The notes under the pieces: generated by a model | Told to the model about the DNA's origin: nothing | Seen by the model: only the letters and a program-made list of their open reading frames with translations | The model's database searches: none | Part shown: positions 53,147 to 62,535 of the stretch, one piece after another | How positions within the stretch are numbered: the stretch's first letter is position 1 | Layout: every line of letters begins with the position of its first letter | Origin: Roseitalea sp. | GTDB taxonomy: Bacteria > Pseudomonadota > Alphaproteobacteria > Rhizobiales > Rhizobiaceae | Assembly (NCBI GenBank): GCA_017642895.1 | Contig: JAEPON010000011.1 | Span: 86,775-150,774, forward strand | DNA: 64,000 bases | Direction: 5' to 3' | Made by a program: the position numbers and the translations under genes

Positions 53147-53344
53147 CTGGTCGATCGCGGCCTTTATGGCGAGCTGACAGGCGAGGCCCATGCCGTCATC
53201 GACGACGTCGATGGCCGCATCTATCATCTGTGCTTTGTGACGCCGGGTGAGATCATGCAACTCCCGCCCTATGAGGAGTTGGTGCTTGTCTCCGGCACGC
53301 CGCCGATCCGGGCGCAGAAGGCGCGCTACTTCAAGGATCCGTAA
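53147..53344 (+). pseudogene. Conjugation-gene scar: relaxase-like piece joined to VirD4/TraG tail
   Basis: A 65-codon frame with no start codon. Its end, TPGEIMQLPPYEELVLVSGT then PPIRAQKARYFKD, matches the C-terminus of VirD4/TraG coupling proteins. The preceding LVDRGLYGELTGEAHAVIDD is like a relaxase (DUF3363-type) segment. The two pieces come from different conjugation genes that normally lie apart, so a deletion has fused them. Confidence 0.65.
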
Positions 53345-53488
53345 TTGCTTACGGGATCGACTAAGAAGACCGCTATCGGCCGCCGATCAACGGAGGTGAA
53401 GGCGTAGTAGGGCTGTGGCGTGTTAAGAGAAGGCGCAGTGCCGCTTCATGCCTACGCAAGATTGGAATGAATCCGTAGTTTCGGGTCG

Positions 53489-53595
53489 CTAGAGCGTGAT
53501 CCGATCTTACTGCATCAGATCGGCGCTTTTATCTTCTTGATCTTTGAGCATAGTCTTATCGATCCTCGTTTCACACTGGTCGGATTATGCTCTAG
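53489..53595. repeat. RIME-like intergenic mosaic repeat
   Basis: An 18-bp imperfect inverted repeat (CTAGAGCGTGATCCGATC at 53489-53506 against 53578-53595, 15 of 18 paired) with internal dyads around GATCCGATC/GATCGG. Its ends (AGAGCATRATCC type) match the mosaic repeats common in Hyphomicrobiales. It overlaps the stop codon of the LysR gene. Confidence 0.6.
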
Positions 53596-54449
53596 CCCTT
53601 GACCGCGTTTGCGAAGGCGTCCGAAAGAGTCGCGATGGCCGCTGCTTCTCGATCATTCGCCACCCTGGCGTGAATCATGATGGGCAGTCGTGGAAGAGCC
53701 GGGAGGCCGAGCCTTGGCCCGACATCAACAACGCCGAGCGGCAGCATGCGCCGGGCCAGCGCGGCGACGCCGAGTTTCGCCATAACCGCCGCCGAGACCG
53801 CCGTCACGCCACCGCCGACAAACACCTCCGTCCAAGCGATGCCGGCTTCGTCGAGACGCTTTGCTGCCAACCTACGCACGCCGCAGGGCTCCGGCATAGT
53901 CGCGATCGGCAAGGGCTCTCCCGCGCGCGGTTGCCAGCCCGAGGCCGCGAACCAGCCGAACCGTTCCTCGGCGACAAGCTCTCCATCGTCGCGTTCGGCC
54001 TGAAAGCGGACGATCGCCACGTCGATCTCTCGGCGGTCGAAAGTCCTGAGCAGATCGAGCGACGAGCCGATCCGGACCTCAATGAGGAGCTGCGGGTCCT
54101 GCACGTTCATCCGCCCGATCAGGGCGGGTAGCTCCGGGCCGGCGACATGGTCGCTGATGCCGATGGCCAGACGCGGGCGGACCTGGCCTACCGTGATGAA
54201 AGCGCGATCATGCGCCTCAACAAGTTCGCGGGCGCGCTCGAGGAATGCCGCTCCGTTCTGCGTCAGATGCACGTAGCGCGGCGTCCTGTCCAGCAATCGG
54301 CAATCAAGCTTGGCCTCCAGTCGCTTCAGCTTAAGACTGATCGCCGATTGCGTGCTGCCCATGATGTCGGCCGCTCGCGTGAAGCTGGAGGTTTCGGCCA
54401 CTCGCACGAAGGCGCGGACGGCATCGACATCAAGTGTGCGCTCCATCAT
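53592..54449 (-). CDS. LysR-family regulator
   Basis: 285 residues: winged helix VDAVRAFVRVAETSSFTRAADIMGSTQSAISLKLKRLE and LLDRTPRYVHLT, then a standard effector domain. It starts 95 bases from the divergent tautomerase gene, a common LysR-target arrangement. An alternative start at 54446 would remove one residue. The stop codon lies in the RIME-like repeat. Confidence 0.9.
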   Translation of the reverse strand: MMERTLDVDAVRAFVRVAETSSFTRAADIMGSTQSAISLKLKRLEAKLDCRLLDRTPRYVHLTQNGAAFLERARELVEAHDRAFITVGQVRPRLAIGISDHVAGPELPALIGRMNVQDPQLLIEVRIGSSLDLLRTFDRREIDVAIVRFQAERDDGELVAEERFGWFAASGWQPRAGEPLPIATMPEPCGVRRLAAKRLDEAGIAWTEVFVGGGVTAVSAAVMAKLGVAALARRMLPLGVVDVGPRLGLPALPRLPIMIHARVANDREAAAIATLSDAFANAVKG

Positions 54450-54543
54450 TTCAAAGCCTCATGATAGATATCACTAGAGATAAGCTACCGAAATGATGGC
54501 TTGGCCGCTAGCCTTAATCCTCACGAATAGAAGGAGGCCTGTA

Positions 54544-54942
54544 ATGCCGATTGCTCACATATCCATGCGCGAAGGGAAACCCGCGGCCTATCGCCTGGCC
54601 ATCCTGGATGGGATCTATCAGGCCATGTGCGATGCGCTCGACGTGCCAGAAGACGATCAGTTCATGACCATCACCGAGCACAACGCCGACAATTTCCGGT
54701 ACGGGTCGGCGTTCGGCATCGAGCGCAGCGACGATCTGATCTACATCGGGATCACGCTCTTCGACACACGCCCCATCGAGCACAAGCGGGTGCTGTTTCG
54801 CCGGATCGCCGATATCCTTACGGAAAGCCCGGGCATTCGACCGGAGGACATCTTCATCAACCTCTATGGCACACCCAAGGAAAACTGGTCGGTCGGTCAT
54901 GGCGATACGCAATTCGGACCGGGGCGGGCGTCTCACGGATAG
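54544..54942 (+). CDS. Tautomerase-superfamily protein
   Basis: 132 residues beginning MPIAHISMREGKPAAYR, so a catalytic-type Pro is exposed at position 1 after Met removal. The body has two related beta-alpha-beta units (tautomerase_2/4-OT-like; IYIGITLFDTRPIEHKRVLF, GIRPEDIFINLYGTPKENWSVGHG). AAGGAGG precedes the ATG. Such proteins tautomerise or dehalogenate small keto acids. Likely controlled by the divergent LysR gene. Confidence 0.88.
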   Translation: MPIAHISMREGKPAAYRLAILDGIYQAMCDALDVPEDDQFMTITEHNADNFRYGSAFGIERSDDLIYIGITLFDTRPIEHKRVLFRRIADILTESPGIRPEDIFINLYGTPKENWSVGHGDTQFGPGRASHG

Positions 54943-55191
54943 GTGCCGAAGACGTCTGACGACTTGCTCGGCGCCCGTCAGGTGATACTGATGCGCGGAT
55001 CGCGCCAAAACCCCGCGGCCGACGTCCTGACCGATCACCGATCGAGCATTTTCAGGTGCGAAAGAGCCGAGCATTGAAAACGAACAGGTCCATGTCCCAA
55101 CTGGCATTCGCCGGAAGCCGCGCTGCCCAAATGAGGCACCGTTCTCGGGATGCAATTGGGCTGCTTTGCCATTTGGCGGCTGGTCAGTTGT

Positions 55192-56064
55192 TCAACTGCT
55201 GCGGCTCCGTTCCATAAGTGGGCACTCGGCCCCATATCCGAGCCCGCGTCGCAGCCTTTCGACAGCCAGCAGGTGTTGCGGCGCCACATTGGCAAGATTG
55301 GCGCTCGGACCTGCATGATGAACAGCAGCGATTTGGCTGGCGGGAAAATCCGTCGGGTCGAGTTCGATGAATACGTCCTCCGTCAGCAGTTCCTCGCAGA
55401 GCGATCGCCATGCCAACTCGTCCTGCTGCAAAAACGTTGCAACCTCGGCAAACTCGATCACGACATGACCGGCACCGGCGTTAAAGGCGACATCGCGCTT
55501 GCGCCGCAGATCCTCGAGTGCCAAAGGCGCATCCGGCGTTTTGCGGCCATACTCATAGATCACATCCAGGTCGTGCCGTCGCATGCGCCTTATGCTATCC
55601 GCCAAGGCAGTGTCGGTCAGCGGCAGATAGTTCTCCGAGATCTCAACTGCACCGATCCCCAGTTCGCTGAGCAGCCTCGGCAGACTGTCCACATTGTCCG
55701 ACTTTCGGGCGAACTCGAACAGCAGGCCGCCGCTGTAGGTGGCGATGCCGTGATCGCGATAGATCGAGGCTGTCCGTCTGACTTCGCCCCCGGGCAGCAT
55801 GATCGCGTTCAATCCGCCGATCTTCGTCATGTCGACGAAATCGCCGCACAATGCGAGGAAGTCCGCAGTGCCATCAGCCATCGTCCAGCCATGAAGGCCG
55901 GGGCCATAGTCGAGCAGCGAGGTCAACCCTTTCTTCCTTGGCTTGCCCGGGCGCGGTGCGAGACGATCGAGCGCGTCAGTGAAAACGCTACAGGCGGTCG
56001 GTTCATCGGCATTGCCGGCATCTTGATGTTGTGTTCGGGGTATCGCGTTGGGCGGGCGGCTCAT
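55192..56064 (-). CDS. Phosphosulfolactate synthase (ComA) family protein
   Basis: About 290 residues of the ComA TIM-barrel family, which adds sulfite to phosphoenolpyruvate to give phosphosulfolactate. Motifs: KPRKKGLTSLLDYGPGLHG, GDFVDMTKIGGLNAIML, GIATYSGGLLFEFA, IGAVEISENYLPLTD, VIYEYGRKTP, AGAGHVVIEFAEV and the final ERLRRGLGYG. Compared with archaeal ComA, the KFGWGT region reads KIGGLN and YPGGT reads YSGGL, so a related but different reaction is possible. The ATG at 56064 overlaps the phosphohydrolase stop by 4 bases. It ends the importer operon. Confidence 0.85.
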   Translation of the reverse strand: MSRPPNAIPRTQHQDAGNADEPTACSVFTDALDRLAPRPGKPRKKGLTSLLDYGPGLHGWTMADGTADFLALCGDFVDMTKIGGLNAIMLPGGEVRRTASIYRDHGIATYSGGLLFEFARKSDNVDSLPRLLSELGIGAVEISENYLPLTDTALADSIRRMRRHDLDVIYEYGRKTPDAPLALEDLRRKRDVAFNAGAGHVVIEFAEVATFLQQDELAWRSLCEELLTEDVFIELDPTDFPASQIAAVHHAGPSANLANVAPQHLLAVERLRRGLGYGAECPLMERSRSS

Positions 56065-57278
56065 TGCGGCAACTCCAGGGTTCGTGCAATGGCGTGCGCG
56101 ACATCGCTCAGACACGCGATGTCGATGTCTTCCGCTCCCGGCCCATGCGCGATGCAAACCGTCCGGTCGGAAGGATCATGGGGGCTATAACCGTGCGTCG
56201 AGATGATGCTCGGTTCGCCGGTGATCTGGTCCGCCGGCACCCTGGCCGGCTTGGGCTCGAACGATGTGCCGGGCGCGGCGACGAAACTGGCAATCCCGTT
56301 TTCATGCTCGACCGGTAAATGCGCGGTACCGAGCGGAGCAATGCCGAGCGCTTCAAAATGCGACAGGACGGTCCCGTCCAGCGGCCGGCCGTTAACAACG
56401 ACGTGCAACGTCGCGCCCTCCGAGGCCCATGGTCGATCGGCCAGCAAGGAGTCGGGGTAGATCGCCGTCGCCACGGGCTGCTGACCATGATCGCCGCAAA
56501 TGACGACCAGATAATCGTCCAGACGCCCCGCATGCTCCAACTGATCGAACAGACGTCCGACCGCGGCATCCGCCTGCGCGAAGACCGATCGCGTCACCTC
56601 GCTGTCAAAGCCATGAAAATGGGCGATTATGTCGGTCATGTCGAACTCGATCAGGATCAGGTCTGCCGGTTGCGGGCCGCATGCGGCAGCGCCCGCAAGG
56701 CGGAACATCCGGTGATCGGCCAGAAGGCCGACGAAATGCGCATGCAACTGTGTGGCCGCTTCGCGCTGGGCGCTTTGGGTGAAGGGGATAGATTCAACCA
56801 CCATGTCGGTGACTCCAATCCTGTCGTGCAGCACCAGTGTTTCGCTGCCTTCGCCATTGGCCGGCACCTTCGGCGTCGTCATGCCCGCCATCGGCATATG
56901 CGACCACCAGGGCGCTGCGTGCACATCGGCATCGTCAGGCGCGACAAGGCCAAAGCCGAGTGAGGCGACGGTCAGGCCGGCTAAACGCGCCCTGGCTGCA
57001 ATCGTATTGCCGCGAACGTCGGCGGGACCGCCGTGCCGGAACGCTGTGCCATTGAACAGCGCATTACCGTAGATGCCGGTGTCCCGCGGCGACCGGCCGG
57101 TCAGAAGCGCGGCGCGACCGGGCAGCGATGTGCCGGGGGTCGCCGCGCGCACATCATAGTTGCATTTGCCGTTGCGCGAGATCGCGTTGAGAAACGGAAA
57201 GCGTGTGGGGTTCTCCGCAAAGAACCGCGATCCCAGACTGTCGATCAGGATCAGGATAATCTTGCGTCTGCTTGCCAT
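56061..57278 (-). CDS. Alkaline-phosphatase-superfamily phosphohydrolase/phosphodiesterase
   Basis: 405 residues, nucleotide-pyrophosphatase/phosphodiesterase-like: ILILIDSLGSRFF with metal ligand D13, nucleophile region ATPGTSLPGRAALLTG (T50/S51), IEFDMTDIIAHFHG (Asp and His), VICGDHGQQP and ISTHGYSPHD, a complete two-metal site. There is no signal peptide, so it works in the cytoplasm. Next to a ComA-like synthase it could supply the phosphatase step (in place of ComB), or it may hydrolyse a phosphonate or phosphodiester brought in by the importer. It overlaps the ABC gene by 28 bases. Confidence 0.88.
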   Translation of the reverse strand: MASRRKIILILIDSLGSRFFAENPTRFPFLNAISRNGKCNYDVRAATPGTSLPGRAALLTGRSPRDTGIYGNALFNGTAFRHGGPADVRGNTIAARARLAGLTVASLGFGLVAPDDADVHAAPWWSHMPMAGMTTPKVPANGEGSETLVLHDRIGVTDMVVESIPFTQSAQREAATQLHAHFVGLLADHRMFRLAGAAACGPQPADLILIEFDMTDIIAHFHGFDSEVTRSVFAQADAAVGRLFDQLEHAGRLDDYLVVICGDHGQQPVATAIYPDSLLADRPWASEGATLHVVVNGRPLDGTVLSHFEALGIAPLGTAHLPVEHENGIASFVAAPGTSFEPKPARVPADQITGEPSIISTHGYSPHDPSDRTVCIAHGPGAEDIDIACLSDVAHAIARTLELPQ

Positions 57279-58990
57279 GGGCTTGTGTCCGGTTCCGATA
57301 TGATGCTTGGCGAAAGGTCTGCGGCGGCGAGCAGCGCCCGGGTGACCGTGTGTTTTGGGCGGTCCAACACCGTTTCGACTGGCCCCTGTTCGACCAGCCG
57401 GCCCTCGTCGAAGATCGCCACATGATCGGCGATCGCCCGCAGAACCGTCAGATCATGCGATACGAAAATGAATGTTGCTTGGGCGTCGCGCACCAGCCGG
57501 CCGATCAGGCTCAGGATCGCTGCCTGGACGCGCATGTCGAGCGCCGATGTGATCTCGTCGCATAGATAGACCGACGGCTGGGCCGCGCAGGCGCGTGCGA
57601 TTGCCACCCGTTGCGCTTCGCCGCCGGACAATTGCCATGGATACCGGTCCATCATGTCTTCCGGCAATTGCACGGCACTCATAAGCGCGGTCGCCTCGTC
57701 GCGCAGTGCCGCGCCGTTCAATCCGAAATAGAAGTTGAGCGGCGCCGCCAGCGCCGCCAGAACCGTGGCGCGCGGATTGAGCGCCCTGAGCGGGTTCTGC
57801 CAAATCATCTGGACGCGGCGCGCCGCATCAGGTGGTCGTTGGCCGGCGTGGCCGTTGAGCGGTTTGCTTGCGTCAAGCGTGATCGTGCCGCTTTCGGGCA
57901 CGATCATGCCGCTAATCGCCTTCAGCAGCGTCGATTTGCCGGACCCCGACCGTCCAGCGATGCCGACGATTGCACCTTTTTGCACGCGCAGGTCGACATC
58001 TGTGAGACTGAAGCCGGCGCGCGGCGTGCCCCACATAGCGTTGCAACCGGCCGACCGTGCTCCGGGATGGCGGACCGTCAATCGCGCGATGTTCAGCACC
58101 GTTTCGTGATCGGCGCCTGTCACGCGACCATCATGGCTTGTAGCGGCAGCGGCCCGGGTTGGTGGTCGATCGGTCATATCGGGCCTTGCCGTGCTGCGTC
58201 GGGGGATCGCCGCCACCAGTGCACGCGTATAGGGGTGGGCCGGTGCGTCGATCAGGCGATCAGACGTGCAGTCCTCGACAAGCTGGCCATGAAACATGAC
58301 CAAGGCGCGGTCGCAAAGCGCGCGCACCAGACGCACATCATGGCTCACGCAGACCATCGCCAGATCGCGCATCTGCCGCAGATGACGAAGGTGCGTGACA
58401 AGATTGTGGGTGGTCGTGTTGTCGAGGCCGCTGGTCGGCTCATCCAAGATTAGCACCTGCGGACTGCCGGTTAGCGCCAGCGCGATCATGCAGCGTTGCT
58501 GCTGCCCGCCTGACAGTTGATGCGTATAACGACGCCAGAAGCGCTGCGCCGGCGCTAGCCCCACCGTTTCCAGAAGCGCCAGACCATCGCGACGCTGTGC
58601 GGTTCGGTCGTGTGTGCCGTGAAAGTCGAGCATTTCGGCGATCTGCGCCCCGATCGTTCGGGTCGGCGACAGCGAAGCGCCGGCATTCTGCGGCACGTAA
58701 CCAATCGTCTGTGAGCGCAGAACCGTCAGAGCACGCTCCGGCAACGTGCCGATGTCAGTGCCGTTGATTCGGACCCGCCCATGCGTTCGCTGAAGACCTT
58801 GACGCATGTTTCCGAGCAGCGCATTGGCGAGGGTCGTCTTGCCGCTGCCCGATTCGCCGACAATGCCGATCGCGGTGCCGTTATCGAGTACGAAATCGAC
58901 ATTGGAGATGATTGGACGCGCACCGGCCAATGCAGCGATGCTCAGGCCCTGCGCTTCGAGCAACGGCGCTGCGGGCTTGGTTCGGCTCAT
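57251..58990 (-). CDS. Dpp/Opp-type ABC importer, fused double ATPase, third importer
   Basis: About 579 residues with two ATPase modules: GESGSGKTT, LSGGQQQRC, LILDEPTSGLD, VSHDVRLVR, then GRSGSGKST, LSGGEAQRV, YLCDEITSALD, VSHDLTVLR. The second module's Walker B has DEIT in place of DEPT, as also seen in PhnK/NikE-like ATPases. I chose the ATG at 58990 (MSRTKPA); upstream sequence in frame lies within the permease gene, with which it overlaps by 4 bases. Confidence 0.93.
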   Translation of the reverse strand: MSRTKPAAPLLEAQGLSIAALAGARPIISNVDFVLDNGTAIGIVGESGSGKTTLANALLGNMRQGLQRTHGRVRINGTDIGTLPERALTVLRSQTIGYVPQNAGASLSPTRTIGAQIAEMLDFHGTHDRTAQRRDGLALLETVGLAPAQRFWRRYTHQLSGGQQQRCMIALALTGSPQVLILDEPTSGLDNTTTHNLVTHLRHLRQMRDLAMVCVSHDVRLVRALCDRALVMFHGQLVEDCTSDRLIDAPAHPYTRALVAAIPRRSTARPDMTDRPPTRAAAATSHDGRVTGADHETVLNIARLTVRHPGARSAGCNAMWGTPRAGFSLTDVDLRVQKGAIVGIAGRSGSGKSTLLKAISGMIVPESGTITLDASKPLNGHAGQRPPDAARRVQMIWQNPLRALNPRATVLAALAAPLNFYFGLNGAALRDEATALMSAVQLPEDMMDRYPWQLSGGEAQRVAIARACAAQPSVYLCDEITSALDMRVQAAILSLIGRLVRDAQATFIFVSHDLTVLRAIADHVAIFDEGRLVEQGPVETVLDRPKHTVTRALLAAADLSPSIISEPDTSPWQADARLS

Positions 58991-59889
58991 CTCTGCCCCC
59001 GTGCTTCGTGATCGACGCCGATAAGCTTGCCCGCGGTGTCGATCAGCAGGTTGAAGCCGACAATGAAAGTCGCCAGCGCCACACAGGGCCACAGAGCCGC
59101 CCATGGCGCTATCGCCAGCACATGCCGGGTTTCGGCGATCATCAGGCCCCAATCCGGTGTCGGCGGTGCAACGCCGAAACCCAAGAATGACAGCGCGCTG
59201 AAGCCGAGGATCATCCAAGACCAGCGCAACGCGCCATCCACCAGGATCACGTCGAGAACGTTGGGCAGGATTTCTTGGCGCAGGACGCGTCCGACGGGTT
59301 CGCCGCGCACGATCGCCGCCTGAACGAAATCGGTGCTGTAGACCGACAGGGCCGCCGCGCGCGTGACCCGCACTATGGCCACCCCGTAGAACAGGGCCAG
59401 CGCCGGAATCAGCGCCACAACGCTGTCGCCGACAAAGGCCGCGAGAAGCAGAAGAAACAGAAGATAGGGCAGTGCGCCGACCGCATCGACCAGGCGCATA
59501 ATGGCTTCATCGGCAAGCCCGCCACGCATCGCGGCAAGGATACCAACGCTCCCGCCCCAAAGGACCGCCAGTATCGCCGCGATGCCAGTGACCGCCATGG
59601 CCGTCTGCCCGCCGACGATCGTCCGTGACAACACATCGCGTCCCAGATGATCAGTGCCGAAGGGATGAGCGAACGACGGCGCGGCGAGAACCGCCGTCGG
59701 ATCCTGGGCCAGCGGATCGTAGGGCACGATGAAGCCGCCCAGCAGCGCAAGCAGTGCGTGCACGGCGCATATGCACAGTCCGATCGCGCCCGATGGCCGC
59801 CGCCAGATGACGCGCAACAGCGGCACGATAACGCTTGCTCGGCTCGATACTGCCGCAAACCGCGCCCGGTGATGGAGCAAGATCGACAT
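58987..59889 (-). CDS. DppC-like ABC importer permease, third importer
   Basis: 300 residues: a membrane helix (SGAIGLCICAVHALLALLGGFIV), HPFGTDHLGRDVLSRTIVGG, the EAA loop region TDFVQAAIVRGEPVGRVLRQEILPNVLD, and SFLGFGVAPPTPDWGLMIAETR. It overlaps the ATPase by 4 bases and the DppB-like gene by one base. Confidence 0.92.
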   Translation of the reverse strand: MSILLHHRARFAAVSSRASVIVPLLRVIWRRPSGAIGLCICAVHALLALLGGFIVPYDPLAQDPTAVLAAPSFAHPFGTDHLGRDVLSRTIVGGQTAMAVTGIAAILAVLWGGSVGILAAMRGGLADEAIMRLVDAVGALPYLLFLLLLAAFVGDSVVALIPALALFYGVAIVRVTRAAALSVYSTDFVQAAIVRGEPVGRVLRQEILPNVLDVILVDGALRWSWMILGFSALSFLGFGVAPPTPDWGLMIAETRHVLAIAPWAALWPCVALATFIVGFNLLIDTAGKLIGVDHEARGQR

Positions 59890-60839
59890 CAGGACGTCCC
59901 TCGCCGCGTGCGCGGGTCCAGCAGTTCGGTGAGCAGGTCGGCCGTGATCGCCAGGAGCACGTAGGTGACAGCGAACACCGCCACCGCGCCTTGCAGGACT
60001 GGCAGGTCGCGCTCAAGGATCGCCTGAAGCGCCAAGGTGCCCAGGCCGGGATAGTTGAAGACGCGTTCGATGATGACGACGCCGCCAAGCACGCCGGCCA
60101 GGCTCACCGCCGTTACGCTCAGAGTCGGCGGCAAGGCGGCCGGCAGCACGTCAAACAGCACGATCCGCCATTTGGGCAAACCGCGCAGGCGAGCCGCCTC
60201 GACGAATTCGAACGCAAGATACTCGACGACGGTGGCTCTGTGGACGCGCATCGCGTGGGCGACCAGTGTCGTTGTCAAAACGGCAGCCGGCAGCGCGATG
60301 GCGCCGATCAGATCGCCGACCGGCGCACCCGCCGACACGGTGACCACCGCCGGCGCCCATTGCAGCCAGATCGCAAAGATGAAGACGAGCACGGTAGCAA
60401 TGACGAATTCCGGCACGGTCATTGCCACAAGGACCACAGTCGAAGCTGCGATATCGAAAACGCCGTCCTGGCGCAGCGCCGCAAGCGTGCCGAAGACCAG
60501 CGCGATCGGAACCGCCATCGCCGCGGCAACGCCGGCCAAAAGCGCGGTGTTGCGGAAACGCGGCCAGAGGATGTCGCCGACCGGTCGGTCGCGAAGGATT
60601 GATGTCCCCAGATCGCCCGAAGCAAGCGCCATCGCCCATGACGAAAAGCGCGCGGGGACGGGTTCATCGAGTCCGAACCGCTCCCGGCAGGCGGCCAGCA
60701 GCGCATCGCGTGCATCGCGTTCCAGATAGGCCGTGCAGGCATCGCCCGGCAGCGCTTCAAGGGCAAAGAACACGATCACTAGGACGACGACGAGCGTGAC
60801 GAAGCCGGACAGTGTTCGGGTCAGAAGGTTAGCGAGCAC
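59889..60839 (-). CDS. DppB-like ABC importer permease, third importer
   Basis: About 316 residues: a first helix (LSGFVTLVVVLVIVFFALEAL), AACRERFGLDEPVPARFSSWAMAL, the EAA loop LAFEFVEAARLRGLPKWRIVLFDVLPAALP, and VIIERVFNYPGLGTLALQAI. No ATG lies at the expected place; I take the GTG at 60839 (VLANLLTRTL). An in-frame ATG at 60914 would add 25 residues rich in Pro and Cys with no match. It lies about 110 bases downstream of the binding-protein gene. Confidence 0.88.
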   Translation of the reverse strand: MLANLLTRTLSGFVTLVVVLVIVFFALEALPGDACTAYLERDARDALLAACRERFGLDEPVPARFSSWAMALASGDLGTSILRDRPVGDILWPRFRNTALLAGVAAAMAVPIALVFGTLAALRQDGVFDIAASTVVLVAMTVPEFVIATVLVFIFAIWLQWAPAVVTVSAGAPVGDLIGAIALPAAVLTTTLVAHAMRVHRATVVEYLAFEFVEAARLRGLPKWRIVLFDVLPAALPPTLSVTAVSLAGVLGGVVIIERVFNYPGLGTLALQAILERDLPVLQGAVAVFAVTYVLLAITADLLTELLDPRTRRGTS

Positions 60840-60947
60840 TGGAAGTCCATTGGGTTGAAAAAAGGCCGGGATCTGAATGGGGAATGGCACCCCGCGACAT
60901 GCGCCGCCGGGCACCAGTCAGTGTGGTTGTCTTCGAGAGCCCGCGCC

Positions 60948-62489
60948 TTACTCCGCCTTGGTGATCTCGTGCCAACGCAGGAAGAAATCATGCACCGGCT
61001 GCACACCGCTCAGCGTATCGCTGTAGGCGCGGACGCGGTTGGGGAAGAAAGCGATCATCGAGCCGCCATCCTCCCAGATCAGCTGTTGGGCGCGGGCATA
61101 GACCGCCTTGCGCTCCTCGAAATCGATGGTCGCGCGGGCTTCCGCCAGAAGCGCGTCGAACTCTTCGTTGTCCCAGAAGCTGTCGTTCCAGTTAGCACCG
61201 GACAAGAACGCCTCGCTGAGGATTTGCGCGGCCGGCCGCTGCGACCAGACAGCCGCAACGAACGGACGCTGCATCCACACGTTGGACCAGTAGCCGTCCG
61301 ATGGCGCCATGCGCACATTCACGCGCACCCCGGCTTCAGCCGCCTGCGCCTGGTAGACTTGCGCCACCTCGACCATCAGGGCGTTCAGACCCGATGTGTG
61401 CAGTTCGACATCCAGACCGTCCGGATAGCCCGCCTCGGCCAAAAGCCGCCGGGCTTCTTCCAGATCGGGCGGGCATTCCTGAGCCACGTGATAGGGATCG
61501 CCCGGCCAGACCGGCGTGTCGCAGGAGACCGAGCCGCCGGCTTCGCCAAGCACCGTCCTGACGATCGCCTCGCGGTCGACGAGTAGACGCAGGGCGCGGC
61601 GCACACGCACATCGTCGAACGGCGGCGTGTCGGTGCGCATGACCAGCGACGTCCAGTCTCCGGTGGCAAACGTCTGCACCTCAAAACCGTCCCTGTTCTG
61701 GAACAAGGCCAGTTGCTGAGGATTGACGCGGCGCACCAGATCGAGCTGGCCGGCCAGAAGCGCTTGAATGCGCGCTTCGGAATCCGGAATTGCGATCACT
61801 TCCACCATCGGTACGCCGGGCGCACCATCCCAATAGTCAGGGTTGGCTTCCAGAACGGTAGTGCCTTCGGCATCAAGTGTCGTGAGCTTGAACGGCCCGG
61901 TGCCGACGCCACTTTCATAGATCGCGTCAAGGGACTCGTCCTGCCCTTCGGACGAGACCACCCGGAACAGGTAGTGCATGATCATCGTCGGGAAATCGGC
62001 ATTAGGCGCGTCCAGCGTGATCCGGACCGTACGGTCATCAAGCGCCTCGATCTCTGCCATGATCGCAAGCGTCGAGCGAAGCGGGCTGCCGATCTCCTCG
62101 CTGAGCACGCGGCGCAGCGAAAAGACGACATCGTCCGAATCGAGGGCAGAGCCATCATGGAAAGTAACGCCTTCGCGCAGGATAAAGATCCATTCGCGCA
62201 GATCGGGTGAACTCTCCCATTGCGTCGCCAGGGACGGGCTCGGCCGACCGGCCTCATCGGGTCGCAACAGCCCGTCATAGAGCATCACCGTGACCGGATA
62301 GAAACGGTTGCGATGAATGGGATCGACATTTTCCTTGCCGCCATTCCCGAGCGGGTGAGCGATTCTGAGGGTTTCGGCCTGGGCCGTCGAACCGACAAAC
62401 ATGTCGGTCGGCCACAGCAAAATCCCGACAAACAGGCTGAGTGCTGCGCGTCGCCATGGGCGCCCCGACAGCGTATCGCGGTACGTCAT
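60948..62489 (-). CDS. Dpp/Opp-type periplasmic substrate-binding protein, third importer
   Basis: About 513 residues: signal peptide (RRAALSLFVGILLWPTDMFVGSTAQA) and the SBP_bac_5 fold with LREWIFILREGVTFHDGSALDSDDVVFSLRRV, VRVRRALRLLVDREAIVRTVLG and WPGDPYHVAQECPPDLEEARRLL. GGAG precedes the ATG at 62489. Between this start and the regulator gene lies an 18-bp palindrome, so the gene is probably the regulated head of the operon that includes the permeases, double ATPase, phosphohydrolase and ComA-like synthase. Confidence 0.92.
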   Translation of the reverse strand: MTYRDTLSGRPWRRAALSLFVGILLWPTDMFVGSTAQAETLRIAHPLGNGGKENVDPIHRNRFYPVTVMLYDGLLRPDEAGRPSPSLATQWESSPDLREWIFILREGVTFHDGSALDSDDVVFSLRRVLSEEIGSPLRSTLAIMAEIEALDDRTVRITLDAPNADFPTMIMHYLFRVVSSEGQDESLDAIYESGVGTGPFKLTTLDAEGTTVLEANPDYWDGAPGVPMVEVIAIPDSEARIQALLAGQLDLVRRVNPQQLALFQNRDGFEVQTFATGDWTSLVMRTDTPPFDDVRVRRALRLLVDREAIVRTVLGEAGGSVSCDTPVWPGDPYHVAQECPPDLEEARRLLAEAGYPDGLDVELHTSGLNALMVEVAQVYQAQAAEAGVRVNVRMAPSDGYWSNVWMQRPFVAAVWSQRPAAQILSEAFLSGANWNDSFWDNEEFDALLAEARATIDFEERKAVYARAQQLIWEDGGSMIAFFPNRVRAYSDTLSGVQPVHDFFLRWHEITKAE

Positions 62490-62517
62490 CTTCAAACTCC
62501 AGTCATGTGAAAAACAG

Positions 62518-62535
62518 GAAAGGTACGTACCTTTC
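62518..62535. promoter_or_regulatory. Perfect 18-bp palindrome, probable GntR operator
   Basis: GAAAGGTACGTACCTTTC is a perfect palindrome 28 bases upstream of the binding-protein start, flanked by further symmetric ACAGG/CCTGT arms (62514-62518 and 62538-62542). The GGTAC-GTACC core is the kind of dyad bound by HutC/PhnF-type GntR proteins, and one is encoded 83 bases upstream of the palindrome. Confidence 0.7.
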
